A DNA stretch of 64,000 bases from Bolinopsis microptera (Eukaryota; Ctenophora; Tentaculata; Lobata; Bolinopsidae): positions 14,865,675-14,929,674 of the forward strand of contig NC_087076.1 of the NCBI RefSeq assembly GCF_026151205.1, read 5' to 3'. Below the pieces are notes generated by a model. That model was not told the origin of the DNA. It did no database searches and saw only the letters and a list, made by a program, of their open reading frames with translations. Positions 1-12,500 of the stretch are shown piece by piece; within the stretch, counting starts at the first letter, position 1, and each line of letters starts with the position of its first letter. The position numbers and the translations under genes are program-made.

Positions 1-1377
1 TGCGTGTGTATAGTGTACTTTAGTATGTACTCTCTGTGTAGTATATGTGTATAGTGTAGTTTGTACATTCCCATGTATTGTTTGGGTGTGTAGGATACTT
101 ACTTTTGTTAAGTGTGTTGGATCTGTGAACTTCACGGTAAATTCTAATTCCTTAAATCGCATTCTAATTCCTTAAATGCGAATTATTTTGTTAGACCAAG
201 ATGATGTAAGCAAAACGTAACATGCGATCTAATTTTAAGATCTAGACTTTAATAAGGATTTAAAGACTCTTCAGTGAAAATGACTCTTTACATTAGATAG
301 TTTTTACTTTTTACTGGATTTTTGATCGTTAGAAATAGCATCTCATTGTAACGCAATAAAAACTTGTTTATTTTTCGTGGCGTGGATCCAATTACAAATG
401 TGTCCATTTTGGAGGTTCTCCTTAACCATTGTTAAAATATATTGGATCACGACTCTTACGAGTGGACACATTTAGAAGTGTTCCTATTCATACTATTGAA
501 ATTGGTCACATATAGTTTATATGGCGAGAATTAAGAAATTGGCACCCTGTCTTCCGTGCTTTAACTCTCGTACTTTGGGAAACAAGGTTTAAAGTATAGG
601 TTTAGGTGTCGAGAGGTTTAGGTGTCGACCTTCAACTAAAAATTGGGGTTTCGAACAGGATTTGGTTGGCTTCCCCCTTGACACATACTCATCCTTATTT
701 TAATAAATTAAAGCACATTTTATCACTTTGAAAATAAAAACAGTGCAACTTGGCAGTGGTTATTGACGTATTGTATGTGATAGTCAATTAATTGCAAAGC
801 CATACTTAGTAATATATCCATAGTTAATTGCTAGATTTACGGACATTTAACACTGTCTCTCCGACTACAATATCGTCAATGTATTCTTATCCTGTGGGCT
901 AAATTTAACATATTGCATAACGTGTGAATAATACATCATACTATCATCACCTCATGCTGTTCAGGTAAATTGAAACTTTGTGATAAAGCGCCGTTGCCAT
1001 TTGAACTTCCTATTAAATATCGAGGGCACGGTGATATGCCCTGGAACTTTAATGAAGTTGCTGATAGGGTATCATGTGACATATGACACACTTTATCGAG
1101 CTTGCAGTGACAGATGACGAACTTTTAACAACTTCAATTCTTCGATATAAATATAAGGCCTCAAGCGGAAACAGAAATATAATTTTATTTGTAAGGCGCT
1201 ATGACGTCTTTGAACTTCAACATAATCGTCCTGTCATTTACTGTGTTCATATTGTGCGCGCCGCATGCATGGCTCGCGCAGCGTTAATCAAATGATGGAT
1301 CTTGAATTGCACTCTTGAATATATATGATGTTGTGTATTGACACATTTACTATTTACTTACGAACAAATTTTACCAG
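1..1377. other. AT-rich stretch upstream of the R-Ras exons, no gene seen
   Basis: I see no convincing exon here. It is probably an intron of the R-Ras-like gene whose earlier exons lie left of the window: the exon at 1378 opens mid-protein, and no G1, switch I or DxxG segment is readable on the plus strand of this stretch. The 70-residue ORF at 1083-1295 resembles nothing I recognise. Confidence 0.5.
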
Positions 1378-1742
1378 GGAGTGGTTTCCGATGGTGCTAG
1401 TTGCTAACAAATGGGATTTAAAGAATGAACATTCTGTGTCTGAAGATAGAATAGACCGGGCTGCCAAAAACATGAGTGTAAATTACATTTAAAGCTTACC
1501 TTTTATTCATCATCTAACTGCTTCGAGTTCGATAACTTTGTGTATTTTATTCATCTTAAGGCTAAGTTTGTTCATTGCATATTTCATTATTATGACCTTT
1601 TCAGATCCCGGTTGTGAAAGCCAGCGCCAAAGTAAGACTAAACGTTGACGAAGCGTTCTTTGAATTAGTAAGACAGATCAGGTCCAACAAGCGGGTTGCA
1701 ACCCCTAAAACAGGAGCTCGAAAACTGTGCGTTTTACTTTGA
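1378..1742 (+). CDS. R-Ras-like small GTPase, C-terminal two exons (partial)
   Basis: Two exons, 1378-1477 and 1605-1742, join in frame across a short GT-AG intron. The first encodes the guanine-binding NKxD motif (VLVANKWDL). The second carries the SAK-type motif in ASAKVRLNVDEAF, then LVRQIRS, and ends in the prenylation box CVLL before TGA. The run RLNVDEAF is typical of R-Ras proteins rather than Rap or Ral, and a terminal leucine predicts geranylgeranylation. By family knowledge it is a membrane-tethered GTP/GDP switch acting in adhesion and growth signalling. The N-terminal half (P-loop, switches) is not in the window, so the gene is partial at the left edge. It converges tail-to-tail with the PKD gene. 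The exact subfamily is inferred from the C-terminal half only; another Ras-branch member is possible. Confidence 0.84.
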
Positions 1743-4700
1743 ACAGGATCTATTTTTATCTTATAAGTGATTTAGGGGTCGTTAGAGTTGTAACAACAAA
1801 TAGTGGATTCCCTTCTTCAAATTATTTCAAACCGGCGGGTGCTTTTTGAAAGAGCTCGAAAAAGGATAAGCTGCAATATCTCGAGATGGAAATTCATGAT
1901 TCTTGAGCTATTTCAAAATTATAAATCTGCTTTACAAGGGGTATTTTGAACCTTCTCATTGATCTGAAAATCTCTGTGTAAGGTAAAGTTAAATCGTTTA
2001 TCCGGTAACCGGTATGAAGTATGAACATTGAACAAAACAAATATGTTGCATTTTTCTAGAATTTGCAAATTTATTTTCTTTAAATTTTGTTTAGCCCCTG
2101 TTCTGCAGGAAAATTTTTACTAATCTCCGTTAAAACCCTGGAAATTTGTTAATAAACTTTCTGTCAATGAACTTACAATTTTTATTAGATCTAGATTTTA
2201 GATAATAAATCAGTCATCATTTTGGAGAAAGTCAGTTTTTTTAGACCGATTGAACGATCTGACGTATTTCGAAAAATGGGCCTAACATTTTGAATTTCCA
2301 TTTCCAGAGTTTAGGACCAGTATTACTGCTCGTCTTTCCTCGAGTTCCTTCATCAATCGCCGGTTTAAAACAATTTAAAAAGGGATTGTTCTGCGTAAAT
2401 TTATGCAGTTAGGGAATCTAATAGAACTAATAACCGTTTTAGTGGTTGCCGAACAGATGATTGTTTGAGTATAAAGATTCGCGTTTTGTTTTACTAATAT
2501 TTATGATTTCTTGCTTTGAGTTGCATGTATGTTGTATTTATATATCTCTTGCTAAATTAGTTGTACATACAGCTGGTTTTATATTAACTTCAAGAGTAGG
2601 ACCTATGGCCTGTGCCATAGGCATATCAGTTGATTAAAAATGTAATCTGATAAACTGAATGCTTTTATATTACTTTTAAAAAACATCTATTTTGTTTCTG
2701 GGGTATCACTAAAGGATTTGGAAGTTGAGTTAAAACGCCAAGCTGAATTGGAATCCCCTGTTCAAGATACTCAAACCCGAAAAAAATTTCCGATAACCTC
2801 TCACATTTTCTGTTAACAGTTCATTATTTTTTATAACCCTGTCAAAATTGAGCGTATTCCTTAACTTCCTTATAAGGAGTTGGTCATGCCTTTTCGAAGT
2901 TACAATTTTTCATAATTGCACCTGCTTTGATCGAGCTTCTGTCGCGACTCTTACAAATACATCGAAGTCCGTTTATAGAATTGCGACGAATGTTCCACAA
3001 TATTTATAGAAAATGTATTTCCTTTGAGGGTATGGACAGCCGACTGAAACCCCTTTGATTAAAGGGTGGAGCCATACTCTGACTGAAACACTTTGGCGAA
3101 GATTTATGCATGAACAATGAACATTGTCGTCCATCGTCGTGAAGCTATCCCGTAAATAATTTAACTTAAAGATGCCCAAATTTGAGAAACAGATCGGTTG
3201 AGTATAATAAGTTTTTATCACGGTCTCTTGGGAATGGTGCATTTGTATATTTTACGTCAATCAAGTAAGCCTATTGTATTACCAATAGTAAAGTTATCTC
3301 TTCAGACCTTCTCTTAGCGACTGCTTTGAAAAATAATGCGATTTGACCATTTTGGGAATTAAATGTCGCACGGACGTACGCGTATAACAAAGAGCAAGAC
3401 GTCAAAAAGTGGAGAAGCAACTGTAGTAATAGCATTGAGTTGCTATTCGTGGATCCCTTTAGAACCAAAAATATGAATTGCATAACACATATCAATATTG
3501 CAATTATTAATTCTATTCCAAAGAGCGATTTTGAGATCTCTTTTTAAAATTTCCCTTATCTTACCCGACCAGAGCAAAATGAGACGAGGCTTCTCTCTTT
3601 GAAATTGTATGATAGTCAAATATATACATAATTCTCACAAATATAAGACGGTATTGTGAAACAAAATGCTGAAACATATCGCGCAAAAAATATGCTACTA
3701 CACCAACACGGTAATCCTTGCAAAAAACTTAATGGTCAATAACTAAATTGAGATTTATGGAAATAAAAGAAGCGGTTCTGAGATCTACCAAAAACATCTA
3801 CTGGTCTATCTAGCACAGCATATCGAACATAACAAACATGAGTTTATTGCCCATCAATAACTATAAGTCTATCTATTAATTTATTAAGTTTAAAACATCG
3901 TGCAAAATGATGGAAAACGAAAAACTCATACCATTCGATGTTATCCACTGTGATATCTACTTCTATAAAAATATTTTTTGAGGAGGGTAAATCAATTCAC
4001 ATTTGCTCAAAAGTTATTGCATATGAGCAAGTTCTACTAAAAGTCAAGACGTTGAGGATGTAATGTAAATAGGGATATTACTTGAAGCTACTAAAAATTT
4101 AGAAAAAAATTTTCCACACTTCCTCGTATTAATCATTAATTAACTAATTAAACTCATCCCGTCAACACATATTCCTTCACATCCGTCAATATATGCTAAA
4201 AATTCACATATGCTAAAAACGCATATTATACTTTCACTTTCTTTCACTGACAAAACAATAATTCAAACATATCGCTGAAAAATCCAGAAATAAAACGATA
4301 GGTATATTCACATATTTATCTAAAGACGATTCATTACCAATACCCGCAGATTATAGTTAACGATAATATACCTCAGTCTTCAGACAGATTCAAATAATGC
4401 AATTATCAATTAATTAATTAATATACTCCTAAAGGGTTCACTGGGACGGGCTAGGTGACAACAAACACTTGCTCCGGTAAAAAGAAACTGTAAAAATAAA
4501 TTGGCGCGGCGAATATCTATTCATTACACTGTTGAACTTATAGTGTCAAACACCACAGCGTAAGAATCTGACAACAGTGACGACCAAAAACTAATCACGT
4601 GCTAACTTCACGTGATACCTTCATACCTGGGTCATAATAAACGGGCACAGTTCCTGGTTCACTTGAATAAAATAAGCGGCGCAAACAGTCATTGAGTGTA

Positions 4701-4777
4701 TTGAAGGTTGATTGACGTGTGTTAATTACTTAATCGATCAATTAGCGATTTAATTGATCAATTAGCAATCTAGATGA
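1743..4777. other. Intergenic AT-rich DNA between the R-Ras and PKD 3' ends
   Basis: This 3 kb contains the 3' untranslated regions of two convergent genes and otherwise unremarkable AT-rich sequence. The short ORFs on the minus strand near 2973-3495 have no recognisable domain and no exon-like context. I found no RNA gene or repeat of note. Confidence 0.5.
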
Positions 4778-6576
4778 TTAATTAGTAATTGAAACGCCGT
4801 GTCTGGCCTCTAAGGCGGTAAGGTCAGTGAGACAAGAACTGTTTGACAGGAATCTGTGAGATAAGGTTTTGTGGACATCAAATCGATCGTGTGGTTTTAC
4901 CACCAACATGTGATTTAGCAGGTCGACAGCTGAAAAATTGGGTGTTAGTATTTGTGATTTTAAACAGTGGAATGCAACGAAATAATGTATGAAAGCTATT
5001 TTTCAGAACATATTAGTTAACTGTATCGCTTCAACTTAGGCAAAAAATGTGATTCAAATTAAGAGATCATCTCACCATCCGTGGTAATCTGTTTCCAGGG
5101 GTTACTGGGATACATGAAACTGGCGTTGTTGATCTGGTCGCAGATGTCCTCGTCCTCGTTGAAGGGAAATGTGCCGCTGAGGGTGACGTACATGACTACG
5201 CCCGCCGCCCACACGTCGATATTGCGGTCCCAGTTACAGTGGGAAATAACTTCTGGGGCTGAGTGAGTTGAGGCGTGTTAGATTAGATATAGCTGAGGTT
5301 ATGGAGTTATGGTGAGTGTTGTAGTAGATATATATAATAGGGAAGTTTTTAGTTTAACAAAAAATATAGAGTTTCAATTGGACAGAAGTTGATAACCACA
5401 AACTTGTACAAAAACTTACCTAAGTAAGCGGGAGTACCGACCATGCTTTGTCTAAACTGGTTAACATCGATGATTCTAGCGTAACCGAAATCACACAATT
5501 TGACGAGGGGCATAGAGTGAGGTTCGGCTAGGAGAACGTTTTCTGGTTTCAGGTCGCAGTGAACTATTGCTAAGGAGTGCAGATACTTCAGCGCGAACAT
5601 CACCTGGAGGAGAGAACTCATTAATAAAATTCCATGAATATCATTGGTTTTTATTCAAAACAAAGATTCGCCGGTGAATAATATCATTGGTTTTTATTCA
5701 AAACAAAGATTCGCCGGTGAATAACATCATTGGTTTACATTCAAATCAAAGATTCGCCGGTGCATAATATCATTGGTTTTTATTCAAAACAAAGATTCGC
5801 CGAAACAAAACAAATGTTTATTGATTAGTCTTGTGGTGGTTAAAAATACCTGAACCATAAGAAGTGCAGTGCTCCTCTCATCCAACCGTCCTTGTGAGGA
5901 GTTGAGGATCATCTCCAACATATCACTGTGCATCCTCTCCATCACGACAAACAGTTTACCATCTGTTTCGAATGTGTTCTGAGGTAGACACTAGGTGTTA
6001 AAGGCACAGAAATTTGTTTTCATTTTAGCAATATGACACAAACAAGTTCATTCATAGTGCTGTGTTTTGTGTTTGAAGTAGCTTAATTAGTGGCCCACTA
6101 ACCAACATCTCAACCACGCAAGGAAATGTAGCGCGCTTCAGGATTTTAACTTCGTTTTCAATATTCCGTCTCTGTTGTCCGAACTGTTCTTTTTTGATTA
6201 TTTTAACAGCTGCTTTGCGACCTGTAACGAACGTCTATATATCATTTATCGGTCACAAAACTGTTCTTCTGTACTCGGTCCAGGGTTAATTAGTTGCTCT
6301 GTCGGTCTGTTTGTCGGTCTGTTTATCGAGAAAACTAATACGGAATACCCCGCAGGATCCTAAACAGTTAAATTAAGCTAGGTCTGTGTGAGTGTTTGTC
6401 TGTTTGGGTGTGCCTGTCAGTCTACTTACCGGTCTGTCGATGGATAGCACCGTACACTGCTCCAAACTGTCCGCTGCCCACCATGTCATCAATAAATATC
6501 TGGAACACTTCGCTTATGTCCCGTTTATCTATTGTCGGGAAGGACATCTGCTCGACTGCTTTCTTCTTTCTGCTTC
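4778..6576 (-). CDS. PRKD: PKD kinase domain, six exons
   Basis: Exons 6430-6576, 6103-6221, 5850-5978, 5420-5603, 5076-5258 and 4778-4929. The glycine loop is [10 protein letters not shown], the catalytic lysine lies in KAAVKII, alpha-C Glu in NEVKIL, the catalytic loop is [12 protein letters not shown] (HCD instead of HRD, as usual in PKD), and DFG is CDFGYAR. The activation segment reads [18 protein letters not shown], and the PKD signature [13 protein letters not shown] follows. The protein ends about 27 residues after LSH in HGVSITN with TAA, so the conserved C-terminal tail of vertebrate PKD with its autophosphorylation site is absent. Of the two activation-loop serines, the first position is Gln and the second is Ser. 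Confidence 0.95.
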
Positions 6577-9500
6577 CTGAGTATGATGAACCTATTGTTT
6601 GGTTAGTTTAGTGGTAATAGGCTTCAACATCCACAGCAATCAGTCAATATTGCAATGCTTAAGGAAAAGAGCAACAATCAGACGATTAAAAACCCAAATC
6701 AACAAACAGTATGTAATCGGTTTCTTTGAAAGCTTGTATGCTATATTGATAGAACACTCATGGTTGGGAAAACAAGGATCAATGTAAACATATATGCTAA
6801 AAATAATTAAAATCCCAAATCGAAAAACAAACATTATATAATCGATTTTTTAGATTTAAACACATCTTGTATGCTATATCAATAGATCTTTTATGTGGTG
6901 GGAAAAACAGGGATAATCTTCAACAACTAACAATCTAACATACAATCCCATGGACAGCGGAGAAATCATATTGTGTTCTAATTTAAGCAGCTTAAATCAG
7001 AAAAATCAAATATTGCCAGATCAAACTGCCAATAGGCGTGGTGTGCAATGCCTCCCAACTAAAAGCGTGGTGTGAAATGCCACCCCACCATAATTGTGAT
7101 GTGGTATGCCACACCATTTGGAGTGTGGTATACTTACCGGTGGAACGTTTGACAGAGCCACATCTGTGTTTTCTCTCCTCTTTATTGTAAGCCGGCATCA
7201 TAGCTTGAACTATGGCGTCAGACCAGTTTTGATCGGTCTTAATTTCAACCACAGAGTTCTCATCCGCACCATCGACTTTCTGGAAACAATATTTTGAAAG
7301 TGACTCCTAAATTTTACACAGTTGTTAAAGTGCGAGTTTAAAACAAAACCCGTTCCGTAATGCACTGATCACTTAAGGTTCACACTGAAGTTTGGGTTTC
7401 AACCATAAAATACAGTTTGGGTATTTTAAGTAAACTTACGAGTACATGTGGGAAGACGCTGATGAGGCCGTGGTTTGTGTGGATATCAAAAAGAGCTCCG
7501 TTAGTCGTCGTGCTCTCCACCTGAAATGAAATTATTGATTATTCGGATTTTTTTATATTAAACAATCTGGCCGTAATTGAATAAGTTAATAAGGCCCCGT
7601 GACACCCTGGACATTGCGCTTCGGCGCTCAAAAGATACATTTCTACGCAAAAATATCTTAAAAAACCCGAGTCGTGAACGTGCATCTTTTGATTCTTTAC
7701 TCGCATCCTTTGGAGTTAGTCTTAACGCCAAAAGATGCGCTTTTAACCGAAAGCTAGAATCGTTATTCGTGTCGTTAACTCAAAAAGATGCGGTTTAAGA
7801 AATATTTTGAAAAATTTTATAACGCGTCGCTAAAACGCATCTTTTTGTGTTAACTTTAAGCTTAACTCAAAAAGATGCGATTTAAGGAAAGTGTTTAAGA
7901 TTTCAATATGAATACTTAATTTCGTAACGCCAAATCGCATCTTTTTTGGTTAAGCTTAACTTGAAAAGATGCCATTTGACAACGAAATATATGTACAGGG
8001 TGGGCCAAAAGTCAGTGTGCAAACGTTGGGTCTTATACCTCCGCCGTGTTTTATATTTGAGAGCTGTTGCTTTGCAGATGGCATACTGTACTTACTGGTT
8101 CGAGGATTCCGTCGTCAAAATTTGAAAATTCGAATATTTTAGACCACGCCCATTCAATATTAAAACACCTATATTGTTTTCTCTGAACATGCTGAACGCC
8201 TAATTTTTTCAGAGACGGTAGATTATCAAATGTTGCATATGATCTGAAAACATGAGGCAAAACGGATTAGAAATGACGAAGTTATCAAGCACTTTCTGTA
8301 TCTCGTTAACAAAATTGACTGGGTGATTATGTGACACCGTGACACGACACCTTAATTGGGCACCCTTAACAATTCCCATAATGTTTAACGGGGTAGTTAA
8401 CGGGGTCACCTTATCACGTGATTAGGTAAACCAATCACCTGATCACACGTAATGAATTAACTCGTTATGCTTCATATCTCGGTCATCTGAGAAGCTACAG
8501 TTCTAATTCTTTCAGGACAAACGTAATTCGAATGGCCAAACACAATTCAATATTATTGAGCTTGATCCGACTATCCAAACTATCAAATAAATGTGAAAAT
8601 GAACCTCCATTTGAAAAAAATGAACGCGAATATTTTTCGGGTTGACAAATTCCTCGAACCAGTGGTGGTACTAAGTCGTACCAGAAGGAAGTATTTCAAT
8701 TGGGCACTCAGTGACTGAGCTATTAAGGCCAAAGTTTGCACACTGACTTTTGGCCCACCCTGTATATTTAATAGTAATAAGAGCCAATTTGAGGGGCATG
8801 CGTTTAGTCGGAGCCTCCCATCACCCTCCCCTTTAAAATAACTGTTGCATAATGATTATATACCTCGAGGAAGTGAATATCATTCAGTGCGAGATCCTTC
8901 AAATAGTGGGTTTCTGGACTCTCAGACTCGTAGAAAGTTATGTTTTTAGAACTCAGTACTGCGAATACCGGGAGCTGGTTTCCACCCAGTTTCTGTAAAG
9001 AAATTTAATATTATTTATGAGGTAATTAATTAATTAACATTCAAATTTTTAACTTACTTTACTATCCATCATCCTTACTAAAAGAGTGTATATCTATACG
9101 TTATCCATCATGCATAACTAAAAGTGGACTCATTATATAAACATTCCCCACCTCAGAAAGATCGAACTTGACATTCATCCATCCCTGTTTTATCATTTTA
9201 CTCTCACGGCGATGCGTGCGCCGAATACTGACGCACAGTCTCTGTACAGGAATCATCTGCTCGCTGAGCGGGCCCGCTTCTCCACTCTCGTCTCCGTGTT
9301 CTGGATGCTCTTCCAGATCCTCCAACGTACTATTGCTGTTAACACTGCGGTGTTAGTTTCAAGATCCAGCTCTCTTGATGGCCATTATGGTAAACTTATA
9401 TGCTGCCATATTGCATACCAATCGTTGATCAATAGGATAATGTGCAGGTTTAGGGAGATTTTTTAAATAGCTTTTAAATAGCTGTAATTGCAGAAAGTAA

Positions 9501-12500
9501 CAGGTATACTACTGGTCACGTGATGTCATCCAAATGTGGTCGAAACTGAGTTTTCATTTTGTTTACCACTTATTATAGCAATTGGTAGTTTTATTCCCCA
9601 GTAGATTTATATATAGAAATTTATGTATAAAAATAGTTATATATGTGTTCTAAACCACATGAATGCAGAGAGCAGTCAAAAAATGAAAAATTAATTTCGA
9701 TCACGGGACTGGTAGCATACCTGTCAATATTTCAGGCTGAATATCCCCATTAACAGCATTTTAACGGGAATCGGGATTAATAAAGTATGACAAGCCTGTT
9801 AAAGCACAACTAGCTTCATAAATTATAACAAGCTTGTAAAAATGTGGTTTTTGGAAAAAATAAGCAGCTGATCGACACTTACTTATGAGTGAGACAAAGT
9901 GCCTGGTCTAGAAAACATGTAGCCAGTAACGCACTAAGCAGGGGATAATAATCTCAAAGATTGTGCTTTAACACAACATGCTCAATCACACCCGCAAATC
10001 ATTGCAGCTTTTCAATATCCCACCCATCCTTTAGGAGGATTTAATTTGATAATGGTTACACAGTTTTACGGTTTATTACGGAGAAATGGTGCACACACAC
10101 ACACACACCCACATGCATAGCCACTCGAGCTCACTTTCACATCGGAACTCATATAAACTCACACAAACTCACACGTAGCTAGAATCAGAGCATGCTCAAT
10201 CACACACGGATCAGTATTCTTATCTTCCCGGTCTTAGATAACTACAGTACGAGCTCTAAAGAGTTGGTAACTGTAATCTTCTAGAGACTTCAAGATACGG
10301 ACACTGACACTTAACCCAATGCAGCCCACACACAGCAGGCACCTTGTTTTGCTCTTGAGGGTCATACTGCTCATCGCTCGCTCCAGGTCCTCGCGCTCCA
10401 CTGCAGACGAGCTGTTGCTGTAATGTGATCCCGCCGCCTCGTGTTCCTCAGGACCACGGAAAGAAACCGTCGAGATAAACGGCTCCTTGGTGGCCTCCGC
10501 GGGCTCCTCATCAGTTTGGTTTGAGAAGGGGTCATCTTGGGTAACCAGACTGTTACCATAAAACACACTTCGCCCACACACGATATCACCGCACTGTTTA
10601 CTGTCCGACCTATTCCTAAATAACACGCTGTGAGTTACACTCGTGGACACGTGCACACTCAAAGTACACATGCGCAAACACATTTATAATTTATTCACAC
10701 ACACGTACATTTACAAACTCACACACGCACACTAAAATGTTCATTTAAATAACAAACATACAATTTATTATTTTATTTATTTTGGATTGTATAGTGCTGT
10801 TTAATCAACAATAATTATTACAGTTGAGCTATTAAAAAGTTAGATCTGAGTAAAACTTGCCGCACTGGGCCCGGTATGATTACACGTTTACTCGAGAAAA
10901 ATGTGTAATATTAATCGAAGGATGCGCTGCAACTTTCAGTCATAAGTATCATGAATTGCGCGAGACAAATTTCTGTGAAATTATTATTAAATCCCACCTG
11001 AAATCGTTCACAATCGTCGACGCATTGGTTTCTGAAAGGATATAATATGTTAATATTGAATAAGGAGATGACGTGCTCACTTCTACACTAATCACTATGA
11101 TATTTCATGTACAAATATTCATGGAAATCTTGAAAAAGATCCGATTTCCGAGATTCTTTCAATAGACTGTAGTCAGAAGTCAACCGTCAGTAGTCTGCCG
11201 TAAGCGTCTGTATAAATAATCAATTACTAGTTTATTTATGGAGCTAAAGAAAACATTTTTAGAGTGCGCGCAGCGCGCAAATTGTTATGGAAAATATAAA
11301 TTGAGGCTCTTTAACAATAAAAAGAGTATACGCGCGCTCCATAAAGTCACCATCCAGTATGAGCCGAATGAGTTTCCCTATTTAGTCTAGAAATAACAAT
11401 AAAGAAGTCGGCTGCTATTAGCTGACGGTGACTCTTCGTAGGAGGGGAAATATTGTCAAGGCACCCAACCTACTGTATTGTATCTAAATAGAAGCAAATT
11501 TGCACTTAGCATAACCGACTGCGTCCTATTGAACTCAAACATGGCTAGCATTGTTGGGAGCTTTGAATAATTCACATTTCTAATAGATTGCCTTACATGA
11601 GCCATAACATAACTTCACTTATGGTATATAAACGTCTCATATTATTATAGGCCGGTGCGGGCTCGCTTGCTACACGAAATGTAGAACCTTAGCCAAGGCT
11701 CAGTGGCTAAAATAGCCACTGTATCATTGCACCAATGCAGAGATTTTGGTACAGGGTTTGTGTCTCAAATAATGCTCACACAATTGCTCTCAGAGCTATT
11801 GTAAATGCAAATTATAAAGCAGAAGATTTAAGGACCCGTGCTCATGGCGCCTATAAGAGTATCTTCACTGCAAACTGTGGAGGAGGAAATTGTGCGTGAG
11901 GTCGACATTCCTCTCAGTGGTTTGAGTGGTTTTTCTGGAACGTTCTGTGTCTCTGAAGTCTGTTTGTCCGTGTTTTTGTCGGTCAGTTTGTCACGAGTTG
12001 GGTTTTGGTCCGTTGTCACAGTGGAGTCTGGATGAAATGTCCGTTAAAACACAGCGTACATTCGTACTGTCTGCACATAGTGATGTGTCATAAAACTACA
12101 GGTGTATTTGTAAGGGTTCACCATAGAGTTAAAATGTGTGTAAAGTGTGTGCATACCACACATACCTGAGTTAGTGAATATGTACAGCATGTCGCCTTGA
12201 CAGTTGTCTCCTATCTTCTTGGAGCAGTCTCTGTGAGCATTGTACTTACAGTCTTTACATCGTACTCCTTGTCGTATCAGACCCATCAACTGTGGAGAGT
12301 GATAGAATTAGAGTTTGAAATAAACCTTTCATCATTTAACCTACAGTTCTTTATCATTAAAGTTGAGTCACCCAATGAAATCCACGTGGCAGAGCCTATA
12401 CCATCTCCTTATAACACGTACCTATGCCTGTAAATCAGTAACTGTAAATACAATAGCTGTAAATTAGTAAATATAAGTAACAAAAAGCCGAGTACGGTGT

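Noticed and set aside
2973-3495. Two minus-strand ORFs below the PKD 3' end
   Set aside because: No domain, no exon-like borders, and the PKD stop codon at 4778 makes them unnecessary.
4632-4670. Exon-like minus-strand segment (EPGTVPVYYDP) between acceptor and gtatga donor
   Set aside because: It lies beyond the in-frame PKD stop codon, has no family match, and is too short to support.
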